A DNA stretch of 64,000 nucleotides from Hirudo medicinalis (GCA_011800805.1 MPNW01000705.1:24445-88444); one strand, 5' to 3'; positions 24,700 through 51,568 are shown, counted from the stretch's first letter. The notes: a model not told the origin generated them from the sequence alone. Made by a program: numbers and translations.

Positions 24700-26227
24700 C
24701 ATCAACAATAACAATGATGAAAAACTTATGCTAATAACATCCAGCTCATTAATATGCACACCTGTGGGCATGATTTCCAGGACCAGCTTAGGGAAAGCAA
24801 TGTTACTGCATCCACGCTTGTTTTGGCAGACCTTCATGCAGACGTCAGGATCCACGCAGGCCACCTCATCTGGTGATGTTATGGTATCATTTATGATAAT
24901 ATTATGCTAATTGAAATATCATAAATAAGCAGAAGAAGACAGGTGAGCCAATAGAACGAGGACAGCAGTATTTTGTTGTTGTTAGGTTACTGGGAACCAT
25001 TAGAAATCCAAAAGGAACCTGTAAATAGGACCCTGCTGATCATTCCCGGCATGACGAGGATGAAGACAGGAAGGATCTTTAAATAGCCAGCAAATAGTGT
25101 ACTCCCCTGGGCGTGGCTCAGACTTTTGGCAGCCAATGTCCTTTGGACAATCATCTGGAAGGTAACAGTAGTTCATGTTATTCATCTTTATTCATAAACT
25201 TTTTCCGGGGTTTTGTTGCCAGTAATCAGCATTGTTGATGTAATACTGCTAGCATATTTTTTATTAAAGTAAAATAAAAGTTAATAAATTGTTACCATAG
25301 TAGCAATACCATAATAATAAGCAGCACCATCCATCCAATACCTGATCTGCACACCAGTACCAAATGGAGGCAGGCGTCTGTCCCAATAGGAAGCCAGGCC
25401 ACGGCATGTCCGGGTCGCTAGCATCCCTGAGCATGTACCAAGAATCTGCCCTTGGCTTGCCACACTCCAGAAGGGCTGACCTGTTGCTGGGGATCACGAA
25501 CTCGGCAGCAGGAAAAACTGCAGCCGCAGTGGTGTTCGATCCCGCGAGGTTTTGAACGACCGAAGAAACAACAGAGGAGGTGACAAAAGCGGTCATGTTG
25601 AGGTCGGATGAATTTGAAAGACTCGGACTCGATGTCGCCCCGGGACCTAGGATGTTGGGGATGGCCAACATGTAGCGTCGGTAAAGGTCCGAGTAGCCAC
25701 CCACCTCCCTGAAGCCTGGAGAAAGGAATAATGACTGGTGATGACGATGATGCTAATACAGACTACAATGATGATGGCGATGCTGGTATAGACTACAATG
25801 ATGGCAATGCTGATACAGACTTCAGTGATGGTGATGATGATGACGATGATATATACTACACTGATGATGGTGTTGATGATGCTGATAGAGACCACACTGA
25901 TGATGCTGATACAGACCACAATGATGATGGCAGCATAGGTGCTGATAATAGCGATGATAACAACAACCATTACCCAGAATGGTGAGCAGACATGCCCCGA
26001 TGATCATGACAAATGCCTGCAAGGTGTCCGTGTAGATGACGGCCGCCAAGCCACCTGGTGAATGAAATAAAAGTCAGCAAGCATTGGCAACAACAATATT
26101 TGTTATGATAATTATGATTGAGCAATTCTGCAATTCCCCTCACTTAAGTCATCATCATCATCATCATCACCACCACCATCATCACCATCATCATCATCAA
26201 ACCATCAACACCATCATCATCATCATC

Positions 26228-26258
<31 letters not shown>

Positions 26259-27494
26259 CCATCATCACCAACATCATCATCATCAGCATCACCACCACCA
26301 ACCAGTTATGGTTGTCAGTGCAGTCAATCCGAGGAGTATGACGACTGCCAAGTAGAGGTTCCAGTTGAGAGCTTGTTGGATGAAGAGAGCTCCTGAATAT
26401 AAATTAACCTATAAAACCATCAAGCAAAATCAGTGTTAATATCCTCTGTCTCACAATTGATTTCATAATAATAATAATAATAACAACAACAACAACAACA
26501 ACAACAATAATAATAATAATAATAATAACAACAACAACAACAACAATAATAATAATAATAACAATAATAATAATAGTAATAATAATAATAATAATAATAA
26601 CAATAATAATAACAATAACAATAATAATAATAAATAATAATAATAATTCTTGTTTTCATTTCAAATGCTTTTTTTTTCCAGGAGGCGCACATTTCAACAG
26701 CCAACCATTTCTAACGTGCGATCAATGATTGACCGATTAATGAACTGATAATGATTAATGACCATCATCAGGTGATTAGCCACTGGATCAGCCTCTTGTG
26801 AATCAACAGCCTCTTGATCATCGATTCACTCATTCTCAAACCTTTGCCAACACTGCAACAACATACAATGCCTTAATCCTTACAAACAAAAATACAACTG
26901 CCAAATCTATTTTTTTTAGACCAATGATAACGATCATTGTGAAAGAAAAGATAAGCAGAGTGTTTAGAAAAAAAATCTGAAAAGCTGCCAATCACTCTTA
27001 AAATGTTCAAAACTGTTCAAGAGCTTATTGACGGAATTTGCAAAAAAAAATAAAGATAAATAAAAATAATATCATAGATGTCATTATTATCGTAATCATC
27101 ATCATTACCATCATCATCATCACCATCAATCACCATCACCATCATCATCATCATCATCATCACCATCATCATCATCAATAACAATGACACTAGAGTTATG
27201 AATAAGCGGCCAGGCAGATAGCATTTCCTGTCCATATCCTTTGATTGTTGATTGATTTAGATAAATTCATTAACTGATTAGTTAGTTATTTCCAGCTGCA
27301 TCAGTTAATTGATATTACGAGGATTGGGATTATTAACCAACGCAATTTGCTTTATATTTTATTAGTTACAGAAACTCTTGGAAGCAGCTAGGATTTGAAC
27401 TCCTAATGGAGCCATACCAAAGCAAAAGCTTTACCTTAGTAATAATAACCCACTATCATTAATAATGTCGTATTGTGTAATTATAATAATATTA

Positions 27495-27573
<79 letters not shown>

Positions 27574-30500
27574 GTAATCAAGTTTTTCGTTACAGAGAGC
27601 AGTGAAATGCAGGAAGAAATCTGACCGAGATTTTGGTGAAGATGTACAGCATGAGGGAGAGAACGGCCAGGTAGATTCTGATGCGTTCGCCTCCGAATCT
27701 CTTCTTTATATATTCAGGTAAGGTGCACACCTGTGTGGATGATGGAAGAATGGATGGATGGATGAATGGATGGATGCATGAATGGATGGATGTATGCGTG
27801 GATGCATGGATGAATGGATAGATGGATGGAAGGAAAAATGCATGGAAATGACTAAAAGCCTAGCCATGACAAGCCATTAGCAGCAAAGGTGCAAACTAAG
27901 TAAGTTGATGGATCAATCAAACACAACCGGAGTCTCATTAAATATGCAAAGCTCAATCAATATGCTAATGAGTGAATATATCAGCTGCATCAGCATCAGC
28001 CTCACTGAGCCAAATATAGGAGGAGGCTGTATAAATAGATAGCACATCTTACTGAAGGACTTTATTGGTTTTTATTTTTAGAAATTGAAAGCCTTGATTA
28101 AAAACAAAAGTGATGATCTTGGACGATGACGTTCAAAATCCCTTGCTCCTGTCTTAACGGTTCATGCATGCATTGATGAATGAATTAGCTAATGAATTAA
28201 TGCACGGTTGGGTGGATTAATTAAGCTGGCAATAAAGACATGAGCGTGATGATGATGATGATGATGATGACGACGACAATGATGATAATGATGACTCACC
28301 CCACTGGCTATGTAGACCGGCAGGAAGACCCAGCCAAGTAATTGCAAGAGGATGCAAGCCTGAAGGAAATGCAGGACAGACATCATCAACATCATCATCA
28401 TCAACATCATCATCATCATCAACATCAACATCATCATCATCATCATCATCATCGCCATCAGTAACATCACCATCATCGTCCAATTCCATTATTGTCGCTG
28501 ACATTGCAATCCCCATGAGACACCATCGTCACCTTGCCACAAGTCATCTCATCATCATTATCATCATCACCATCATTGTCATCTTGGGCGGCAATGACTG
28601 GTGATAGACAACAGAACTCAGTGATCCTACACCCAATTATTCTTCAGTGAGTCATAGTTTGATGGCAGCTTTTAAAAAAGTCGGCATGGACTTCCATTCA
28701 TTTTTGCACTCTTTCAAAGATTTCACTGTCATCATCATCATTATCACGACCGCTCCCATCACCACCGCCATCATTATCATGACCAGGAAATTTAGTTATT
28801 TTTTAGATATTCATTTGTTAGTTGTTCAGAATTCAACCTCATGCACTACCCACATTCAACTCAAACGCTCCAACTGCAATTCCAGAAGCTGCCCCAGATC
28901 CTGCCAGACCAATGAAATGCTCGCTGCCAATGTTACTGGCGAATAGGGAAGCACCAACCTAGAAAAATGAAATCCAATTGGTCAGAAATGTAATTAACAA
29001 TTATTCAAAAAAAAAAAGCCCCATATTAACAATTATTAGCATAATCATAGTATATTAACAATTATTCTTATACTCAAAATTGGGGCTTTTCTTAAATTGT
29101 TTATTCAATGAAGACACAAACTCACAGGCAGCCAAGTCATAAACCTTCCAGCCAGAAAGTAGCCATTCACTGTGTTCCTCCTACTCCTGAGCATGGCCTG
29201 GAGGTGACGTAATTAACATAATGAATTAATTACCTGCTTAATTATGAATGAACTAATTATCATGTTTTATTATCATCATCATCATCATCATCATCATCGT
29301 TGTTATTATTGATATTATTGTTATTATTGTTATTACTGTTGTTACTGTTGTTATTGTTATTATTGTTATTATTGTTGTTATTGTTGTTGTTATTGTTGTT
29401 ATTATTGTTATTATTGTTATTATTGTTATTATTTGTTATTATTTTGTTATTATTGTTATTATTGTTATTATTGTTATTATTGTTATTTTTGTTATTATTG
29501 TTATTATTGTTATTATTGTTATTANTTATTATATTATATAATTATCATCAGAACACAATCATATCAGAGGTGTTTATTGCTTGAAAGTTTGTAAAAATAA
29601 TATTGATAATTATTTAAACTATAATTTGCATGCAATTGTAATAAAAATAAAAACAACAACAACAATATCAACAAACACAATAACAATAATAATAATAATA
29701 TTAATAATAGTTATAACTTCAATAATTTTTAAGACGCCGCTCGTAGCTTAAAGATTGAAGCCGTACCAACCGTCGTCCTTTGAGGTCGACCGATTGCGAA
29801 ACAAGTGCTTATTTCAACAAGTACCGGTGCGAGGTGTTTCTGAAAAAGTGCCATTCTAAGAAAGATGTTGGATGATTTGTTGCTGATTGACGACTATGAC
29901 GACGATTATGATAATGATGCAAAAGTTGCATTCCCAAAAATACCTTTTATGAAAAAATGCGTCGTCTGATTTTAAAACTGATGGAGGTGCTTGATATCGA
30001 TCTGTTTGTCTTTCAATCGGGGGTGTTTTTCAAGAATAATTATCAACTTAATTTTTCAATTATTGGGACGATTATGATTACTACGCTATCACTATTATTA
30101 CTATTACAATTATTATTATTATTATTGTTATTATTGTTATTTTTGTTATTATTGTTATTATTGTTATTATTGTTATTATTGTTATTATTATTATTATTGT
30201 TATTATTGTTATTACTATTATATATATTACTATTATAATGCTAATAGAGCATTATCACCATATCACAAGTTTAATCAGAATGATTATATGCCAAACAGCA
30301 CAGCATAGTTGATAGAAGCATAACACCATCAAAACAGAACATAAACATTGACATTGTACTTATAAACTTTATCAACTTGAGAAACTGTAGATTGCTTATT
30401 ATAATATATTTGCCTGTTTACTAATGACGTCACAGCTTAACTGCCAATCAAAGAGAAGTGGGCAATATTCAGGTCATAGCAGACCAATCACTCAATCCTA

Positions 30501-31552
30501 CAAACACTCATTTGCATAGACTGACCTAGATTTTACAAAAGGAAGCACACAAGTTAGCAACCTAATATATTACTAATCAAAACAACTTCCTATTTGAAAG
30601 CAGACGATCTCAACAACTACCCATCCTCCATTTTGCAAAATCATGATGTTTTTGGAACTCAATAAGGTGATAATCATTAAAATTTATTATTAAAATAATG
30701 ACATTATAATACTAATTCATTACATCCTCCTTGCTTTATTACTTTTGTTATTTATTTTTATTATTATTTTATTATTAACTATTCAGATTGGTGAAAAATA
30801 TTTTGTGAAACTAAAGTATTGAAAATAGAATTGTCAAACACATTGACAAGAAAATGTGGAAAAATGATCAATAACCACAGAGAGAATAAATTTCAAAAAA
30901 TTCGCAATGCAAGACCACAGCATGCATGCATCTGTACAGCAACACAACAGTAGCATTATTACTATTATAATAATATTATTGCAAAATAAAACACATAAAC
31001 AATAAATAATGATTTATGTTATTCAGACGTCGTAATGTTGTACTAAATTTATCAGGCCACATAATTGCTCAACCGATAGCAGATAAGGCATCAATCAGTT
31101 AACAGCCTTAGCTTGGGATGGAATAAGCAAAATATGACCAAAGTACAGCGCATCTATCTGGGCCAGCTATGGCCTAAGTTGAATCATCTCATGAGAAATT
31201 ATGATTTTGGTCAAACATAATTGACTCTAATTAATTATCATTCTTTAAGTAATTGATAATCACTATAAATCTATTTACACTTTGGATTCGCTGGCTAGCC
31301 GGCCTCATAACCTACTTTACGAAGGTTGGCAACGAAGTGATGAAACCTAACCGATCATGACGTAATATCAGCCTAAAACGTTGCTAATGCATCGTTCTAA
31401 ACATTTCGATTAAATATAAAAGATATTCTTTGAATCCTTTAAATTAATTTGTAATTTCGAGAGAAACTCACATATATTCCGACTCCAATAACAGCCAAAA
31501 AGTAGAAGCCAATGGCCACAAAATCCCATAGAACCAGCCTTTGACCGGCCAT
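22686..31552 (-). CDS. Sodium/solute cotransporter, SLC5A3/SLC5A11 (SMIT) type
   Basis: Sodium:solute symporter, probably for myo-inositol. Minus-strand exons: 31552-31472, 29197-29126, 28958-28854, 28359-28300, 27730-27626, [16 nt expected, not found], 26392-26303, 26054-25974, 25715-25342, 25154-25019, 24869-24762, 24549-24399, 24321-24153, 24073-23858, 23674-23362, 22942-22686. Phases agree except at the missing exon, which should encode the conserved xDxxxG before ALFIQQ. The product is about 777 residues. Motifs: [122 protein letters not shown] and a final membrane span. GQTPAS and WFCG favour the myo-inositol branch over glucose SGLTs. An extra Ser/Thr/Asn-rich stretch follows FREVGGY. 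Confidence 0.92.
22970..23135. repeat. ATC/ATT microsatellite in last SLC5 intron
   Basis: Runs of atcatc interspersed with attaat, lying between exons 23674-23362 and 22942-22686. Confidence 0.85.
24639..24706. repeat. (AAT)n microsatellite in SLC5 intron
   Basis: GAT then AAT triplets in the intron between exons 24869-24762 and 24549-24399. Confidence 0.9.
25735..25972. repeat. Imperfect GATGCTGATACAGACTACAAT-type minisatellite
   Basis: Units of roughly 30 bp containing gatgctgatacagacyac, mixed with GAT triplets. They fill the intron between exons 26054-25974 and 25715-25342. Confidence 0.8.
26149..26299. repeat. ATC/ACC triplet block in SLC5 intron
   Basis: About 150 bp of atc/acc triplets fill most of the intron between exons 26392-26303 and 26054-25974. 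Confidence 0.9.
26463..26647. repeat. AAT/AAC triplet block in SLC5 intron
   Basis: About 185 bp of alternating aataat and aacaac runs. It lies in the intron where the missing 16-nt exon is expected. Confidence 0.9.
27060..27182. repeat. ATC microsatellite in SLC5 intron
   Basis: atc/acc triplets, again in the intron where the missing exon is expected. Confidence 0.85.
27385..27440 (-). other. Degenerate tRNA-like fragment
   Basis: On the minus strand, a perfect 5-bp stem TAGGA/TCCTA encloses the 7-base loop GTTCAAA (27389-27405), which reads as a T-arm and Pol III B box. The rest does not fold into a full cloverleaf. It is probably a tRNA-derived SINE relic or chance. Confidence 0.25.
27492..27570. 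repeat. (ATT)n microsatellite in SLC5 intron
   Basis: About 26 uninterrupted ATT/TTA units directly downstream, in transcript sense, of exon 27730-27626. Confidence 0.95.
27740..27835. repeat. GGAT/GCAT tetranucleotide tract
   Basis: ggatggatgaatggatgcatg-type repeats directly upstream, in transcript sense, of the acceptor of exon 27730-27626. Confidence 0.85.
28244..28455. repeat. GAT/ATC blocks flanking an SLC5 exon
   Basis: A GAT run (28244-28292) and an ATC/AAC run (28379-28453) lie on either side of the 60-nt exon 28359-28300. Confidence 0.85.
29265..29545. repeat. ATTGTT hexamer-like array with single-N join
   Basis: ATC run, then ttattattg/gttattatt repeats to about 29540, with an N at 29525. 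It lies in SLC5 intron 1. Confidence 0.9.
30095..30237. repeat. Second ATTGTT/ATT array
   Basis: The same type of ttattattgttattattg repeat as at 29.3 kb, also in SLC5 intron 1. Confidence 0.9.
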
Positions 31553-31854
31553 TTTCCCCAAATATTTGATCTAAACAACTTCAAATGAGATTCGCCAGAC
31601 CAACAAAATATGAAATCCGCTGAGTTTAGAACTTTGGATATGTCTTTTAGCTCAAATGTGTAGAAAATTGCAAAAAGTACCACAGATGATGTTTCCAAGA
31701 GTATTTCCAGACACTTTTTAGTGATTTTAAAATGAGAATTAACACCGGTGACGCGAATGTTCAAGTATGATATTTCAAATGCAATCTTTTATTATAATAT
31801 CAGCCACTGTCTGGACCGCTCTGATTCGTATGCATTGAAACGGCCCCTTCGCTT

Positions 31855-31864
31855 CTATTTATAG
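31855..31864 (-). promoter_or_regulatory. Possible TATA box of the SLC5 transporter
   Basis: CTATAAATAG on the minus strand, 303 bases upstream of the start codon of the transporter. Composition upstream is AT-rich, so chance occurrence is possible. Confidence 0.35.
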
Positions 31865-32713
31865 TAAGCGTTACGGAAAATTTTCGAATTTAACGCTGCT
31901 TTCGAAGCTTATTAAGGCTTAATTGGCAGCGTTTCCTAAAACAATTTAAAAAGAATTATTGTTTTAATAAGATTCGGTGCAGGACAGTTAAATAAAATAC
32001 AGATTAAGAGGGGTTTAATACATTTAAATCAGCTCCATGCCGACTAGCAATAAATATGAAGCGTGTATGGAGACGAGTAAAAGTAAGCAAACTATTGAAT
32101 GCTCGCGGCATAAATTTATTTTTGTACCTAAATATTAAATGTCACTTTTAAATTTAAAATACAAACTTAATTTTTCCATATTTCAGTGATAAATTATTTA
32201 TTTGTAAATATGTTCAGGATATTATTCCACAATGTCATTACTTAATTTGAAGAGCAGAATTTCTTTCCAGCCAAATGGATATTTGTCTCGGATTAATTCT
32301 AAAATTTAATGTATGACTGTAGTTTGGAATGGAGTGAAAAATTATATATTAAATTGTTAGTTATTGAGCTTCTTAGGTATTACAAGACAAAAGTCGTAAT
32401 TAATTATATTGTTAATTTCGCGATCTTGCCAGGGACTCCAGATTCTAAATCCGTTTATAAATCTTTAAATATGTCGGAGGATGAATAGTCTTGATAAATC
32501 ATTGGAACATTCCAAGCAATGGTTTGATGAGAATTGGGTTGCATAGCAAACATTCCATAAAAATTTTATGAAAGCTAAATGTTAATGCCTTTATTTTAAA
32601 GCGATAAATTAACTATTTCCCAGATATTAATTTGAACCAATTAGTGATGATGTTTAAAAAAAAACTTTAACGCTAGACAAATTCACTGCATAGCGTTACT
32701 GAAAAACTGAGGC

Positions 32714-32828
32714 CATATCGCGCGATATGCAAATGTGATGGGTCCGCCTATAAAGCCAGCTTGATGCTTGAGGAAGCTTTGGCTGAGAGCCAAATTTGAG
32801 TCCATTCATAGCTATCGAAATCAATAAA
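32714..32828 (+). promoter_or_regulatory. Orphan palindrome-octamer-TATA-stem-loop cassette
   Basis: Within 115 bp: a perfect 16-bp palindrome CATATCGCGCGATATG (32714-32729); an overlapping octamer ATGCAAAT (32727-32734); TATAAAG (32749-32755); a hairpin TTTGGCT-gag-AGCCAAA (32778-32794); and AATAAA (32823-32828). The order resembles a small Pol II unit or a histone-type promoter, but no protein-coding frame follows. Function is inferred only from motifs. Confidence 0.3.
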
Positions 32829-35565
32829 CATTTTCAAAATTCATTTTTGTAAAATAAAAAAAAAGTAGGTCAAAAAAATATGTAAGATAAAAATGTGGGT
32901 ATCCATCCAGATTTAACCATATTACCGAATAGATGTACTATAATTACATATAATAATGGTATTTATTTGTTTTTTCTCCAATCTCTTGCGCTTTAAGAAA
33001 TTTAAAAACAAATTAAATATTTCTATAAATTTTATATAAATAAATCAACCTACTAGCAAGATCAGTACCACATTGCGGGTACATTGATGGTTTTGTTGAA
33101 AAGCATTGTTATTAAAAATTAAAGATAATGCTGGATCATACTAGTGCATCTAGTGCATCAAGTTTTAACTTGTGATCACCGGTCTCAGACAAACACGGTA
33201 GTACTAATATTAAGGATTTCCTATTGAGGACATTTCATTTAACTCCCTAGATTAGGATGCCCTCTGCATGGCTTGTAATATAGAAAAAGACACCTAGACG
33301 TTAACCTCTCTCTATAAACAACTGTGGTCCAGTCAGATTTCATACCCCCTGGAAAACATTCCTCTTCAATGAATCAGTTTAAAAATTGATGACTGCATAG
33401 TTTATTTCATGGTAAAACGATACTACACTGCTCTTAAAGTGAGTCATGCTCTAGGAAGAATTTGTGACGTGTTCGTGTCTGTGACATTTGGTAATGAAGG
33501 TGAGACAATATTTTGATTGTTTGCAGGAGAAATAAAGTTTAGATTTTTCAAAATGTTTCCAAAATAAACTGTCGTCCTTTTTTGGAAGCGCCATTCTCAA
33601 AAGCACCCTTTTCGAAGAGTAAATGTGTCTTTAGCCTCCCCCAAGATGATGTGAAGTGAATGATGACTTACCATATCCAAAGTTATGGGTAGGTCTCAGT
33701 TTGTGAGCAAGGATAAGCCTTTTAGGCTGATATAAACTTTTTTATTTAAACATAAATTATTTTCTTTCTGCTCCTGTTCCTGGATAGGGATACATAAACC
33801 CTTCACTATGTAAAAATTCTTGTCTGTCAATGGGAGTTGAAAAATGGAAACAAAAAAATTCACTTCGCATCTTGTATGAAAACTTAAATCAATATAATAA
33901 TAATAATAAAGTTATTTTAATGAATCCCAATCTGTTAATCTAATTTTGTTTATTTTCAAATGATCACTAGAGCGAGCTTAAGTAATCAATTATTAAGTGT
34001 GATCAAAAATAAGTTGCTTTCCTTACATTTTTCGACATTTCTTATCAGCATTCATCAGCATTTTGTGCAACAATCTTGGGGGTCGTCCAAAGAAATGGAA
34101 GAACAACGTAATGGAGAAGAACCAAAACAGTGGAACAACAAGAAAATAAAAATGCATTTTTCTTCAGACACCAAGTCTAATGAACATAACAAGTCAGGTT
34201 ATTGACTCTCTTTAGAATTGGGAATAGTGAGGGTTTTCCCCTTTGAGAATCTTGGTTTCCTCTTAGAAGATAATTTATAAAGTTTCGTTTATCCATAAAC
34301 AAAAGGACTTGTGTTTTTTTCTTCTTAATTTTAGAGTAAGCGAAGGTCCACTTTTTCAACTGCGTTGCTGCATTTAGATAGTTATTATAATAAACAATTA
34401 AAAATATTAGACATTCGTAATTAATTTATTGCACGTTAGAGAAACGACTTGGCAGACTTAAAGCCCGAGATGTAAATTATTATTCTTAAAAATGTAAAAA
34501 AGTTTCGGATGGGTAAGACGCTTAAAAATGAAAACAAATAAAAATTATAGTTTGGGTAATATCTTAAATGTGTACAGTAAGTTTGGCAATTTAATTGTTG
34601 AATACTAAAGCTCTAAAAGTTTGATCAACTGGTCTCCACATTTCGTCCAAATCTTACTTTGTTTTTTCATTGCATGCTTAATTTGGTTCAAAATAGTTAA
34701 ATAAAACTTATTCTTTTGCTTAAACAACAAAATCTTTAGAATGTGAATCAAGTATTTATAACCCTTGAAGGACTCAGGAACAAACTAAATAAATTTTGGC
34801 AGCTTTGATTTAAACTCAACCCTTGCCAAAATCGTAATAAGATAAATTGATTTGTTATTTTTAATTTTAATAAAGGATTTTAAAATAAACATCCACATTT
34901 GTGCACTTGAGCGATTTTCAAATGATTTCAGATTCTGATGTGACATGTGTTTATAAACTCATCAGAAGATTGAATTATTTTCAACTTTTATGATGTAATT
35001 ATGGCAACTTTTAAATTCAAGTAGATCATTTAAAAATTAGGTGACAATCTTATAGACATTTAAGCTTTTCATGGGATGCAAATCCTAGCTCAACCTGATC
35101 TTTTTTTGCTTCTCATGAAAAGTCAGGGATTGAGATGATATGGACGAATGACGTCCTGGCTTATAAACTGTTACAAATCTACTTGCCGTTGGTCCCCCGA
35201 ATGCTAAACAAACGAGCTCATAAATCCACATATGCAGTTGTTTGTTTAAATAAAAGTACACACACATCTTAATTGATCAGACCTTCAATAAATTGTTCGG
35301 CATGAGTCATAAATATTAAGCAATAAATTGTTTTATAAATTAAACGCATGTCCATTTGAAAACATCTTTCTTGAGTAGACAATATCGTTTTAAATTAAAA
35401 ATGAAATTGTTCTTACTTGCCAAAACTCCTGAACTCTCACTTGTTGATAAACAAGAGGCACCTAAAAAAGCTACTTGGGCGTTTGCGGCTCGTTACTCGT
35501 CGCCGTCAAAAAGCCGGCTCTGAAGACTTTAATCTTGTTCACTTTTAAAGATTAGACATTTGAAA

Positions 35566-49303
<13,738 letters not shown>

Positions 49304-51294
49304 GATCCGAAGCCAGAGATAACCCTTTAGGTTACGACATGTGATGAAAATGTTATCCAGTACTGCCATTGTTATTGTCATCGACCCCAATAGATTTTCT
49401 AATTTTTTTCGTGATTACCGAGGGCCCATTCTCTATGTCACCCAACCACAGAGCATTACTGCCAATGGGCTGGGTCATGTTGCTGTTTTGTTGATGCTTA
49501 CCTCTGAAGGCATTTCGCCAAGTGCCCTCCATTTTGAGCCATATCGAAGCTTTCAAAGTTGAAACACCACTCGACCTTAATTATTCTAGAGGTCTTTGCC
49601 AAACAATTTCTGGTTTGACTTGTCCTGCAACCAACCATTGACTGTAAATCTGAATTAGTATCTTAATTCTTCGCTAGCCCTAGTGACCAGCTATGTTTTC
49701 AACACTACCATCTGTGGTGCCCAATGTGATACTGAACATCATCAAACCATTTCCTCTGAGATGTTGTGTATTTATTTTCTGGAGAATATTTCATTACTGA
49801 ATGCAGGCTGCTGTACCAGTTAAGTTATAATCTTCTTTAGACTCTAACTCAAACAACAAAATGTTATAACAATTTCTTCACAATAAGACCATTGGATGAT
49901 ATTTTTATCTAAGATTTACGTTGCCTTGTTGTTTTTCTTTTGACATGAGCAACAGAAGCAGATAAACTGACCCATCTTAGGCAGCCACTTTATAATACTT
50001 CCACGCTCATTTGCATGATGAGCTCATCCTTACATTTTATGAAAACAAAGTCCAACGAATGTCTGCAAAACAGAAACTTTATTGTTCCATTCACTCATTA
50101 TTAATGTCCTAAAATTTATTCCATTTCTAAGTTGGTTCATCGAAGGACATTTTCAAACTCCGACAGGAAATGCTGCACAATCACTGAATTATTGTCGGGT
50201 TGAAAAGTTGATTTTCAATTCCTGGGTCTTCTTAATCGCGGTGATGTTTATTGAACTCACGTTGAATAATGTTTCATCAGGCTTTGTCCTGAGCGTTTTA
50301 AATGGTCGACTGAACCAAGACAATCCGAAACGACTCTAGAAACTGCAGATCATTTCGTGCAAATTCTCAAATAAAACAACTTTGAAGTTACCCATTTCTT
50401 TTATCGTGCGAGAGTATTTTGAAAACGCCGTCTTACGCTGCGCGAGTTTAGATCTGACCTTGTTCGATGTTAGGCATCAGGCGTGTGTGACTAAGCTTCT
50501 ACTTTTAGATCGTCTGCGTTTACCTGATTTGTTAGATTTTTCTTTCGACACTTTATTCCAGCTTCGATCATGTCTACCACATCGTTTTCAGTCGCTTTGT
50601 CGAGGACGCCACGAGCCTGAAAACGTCAGCAAAATCGTCTAGAGCGATTATTTTCGTGCCATTTCGCTGGGCGTTTGGTGCCTCGATAATTAATTTTAAG
50701 ATATAAGCCAGAGCTGCAATGTTTTGTTGGTTATTTATTAGAATTTTTTGTCGAGTAGTTGTTTATTTTTATACGAAAATCTCGCAATTGAACCTCTGGA
50801 AAATATCCATTGTTATTGTCAATGGACGACTGCCAATTTAAACATATTTCAAGTTCATCCCAGCGTTGACTAGTTTCCCTCGAAAATTAAAATTGTGTGG
50901 CACGTTCTCAATGTTTAGACCATAATCTCGCATGTTTCGGATTGATCCAATCCCTGTTTGAGAGCATACGATTTTTACAAACCCTGACCAGCGTGGTCGT
51001 GCCACTGCAGATCATCAGATGAGAGGAGCATTGTGGTTGGCGTTTCCGTGTGGTATGTAGCGGAACAATAGAAATTCAAAAATTAATTAATTTGAATTTA
51101 TTACATGCAATATTCGGTGTCTTTATTTAAAATTATTATTATTATTATTTATTAATATTTGGAATGAAGCTCCAATGACCACATTTAGCTCTAAAGCATC
51201 GCGATCACAATCTCACAAACGCATCTCAATCTCTCAATCGACGAGCACCACTCGCTTCCGATCATTCCACGCACTTCTCAATAAACGTTTGAAT
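49304..51294. other. Phosphatase 3' region and spacer
   Basis: AT-rich, with no confident gene. A minus-strand open segment of 31 codons near 50495-50615, bounded by cag and gtaaac, could be an exon, but I found no partner exon. A short ATT run lies near 51134-51152. Confidence 0.4.
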
Positions 51295-51568
51295 CAGGGG
51301 CGGATCTAGAACCTTTGGCGGGGGGGGGCCACACACATGAACCTAGACCCCCTTAGGGTCACCCCTAAATAATGCTTGCTGATGCAAATATAAGCCGGCG
51401 GATATTTTATAGCCATTTTGCTTATTATTATACTTTTGAACCTTTAAAAAATTAATTTAAAAACTTCAAATTTATTCAAAGTGAAAGTTTTATAAAAAGG
51501 CGAACGATGTGGACCTAATCTACCAAAATTGTCAACTATTGTCTCTGCTGGTATTTCAATGTCTTGAT

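Larger units (their letters stand above)
31553..35565. other. Divergent intergenic region, SLC5 to PPM1E/F
   Basis: Four kb of AT-rich DNA between two genes transcribed away from each other. A possible SLC5 TATA box lies at 31855-31864 and an orphan promoter-like cassette at 32714-32828. A 35-codon plus-strand frame at about 33411-33518 looks mildly coding, but its nearest splice partner would need a 27-base intron, so I do not call it. Otherwise nothing is recognised. Confidence 0.5.

Noticed and set aside
24607..24864. Poly-Leu/Ser open frame and the many poly-Asp, poly-Met, poly-His, poly-Cys, poly-Gln frames in the window
   Set aside because: They are translations of triplet microsatellites in introns and spacers, open in several frames at once, and unrelated to gene structure.
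28028..28045. TATA-like GTATAAATAG in an SLC5 intron
   Set aside because: Single AT-rich match on the strand opposite to the gene, with no accompanying coding region or promoter context.
33411..33560. Plus-strand frame MVKRYYTALK... with a GTGAGA donor and a nearby cag
   Set aside because: The implied intron would be 27 bases, too short for splicing, and the continuation stops at once.
50382..50720. Open frames on both strands, including a 31-codon minus-strand segment bounded by cag and gtaaac
   Set aside because: Looks mildly coding, but no partner exon with matching phase and no family were found. Kept only as a remark on the spacer.
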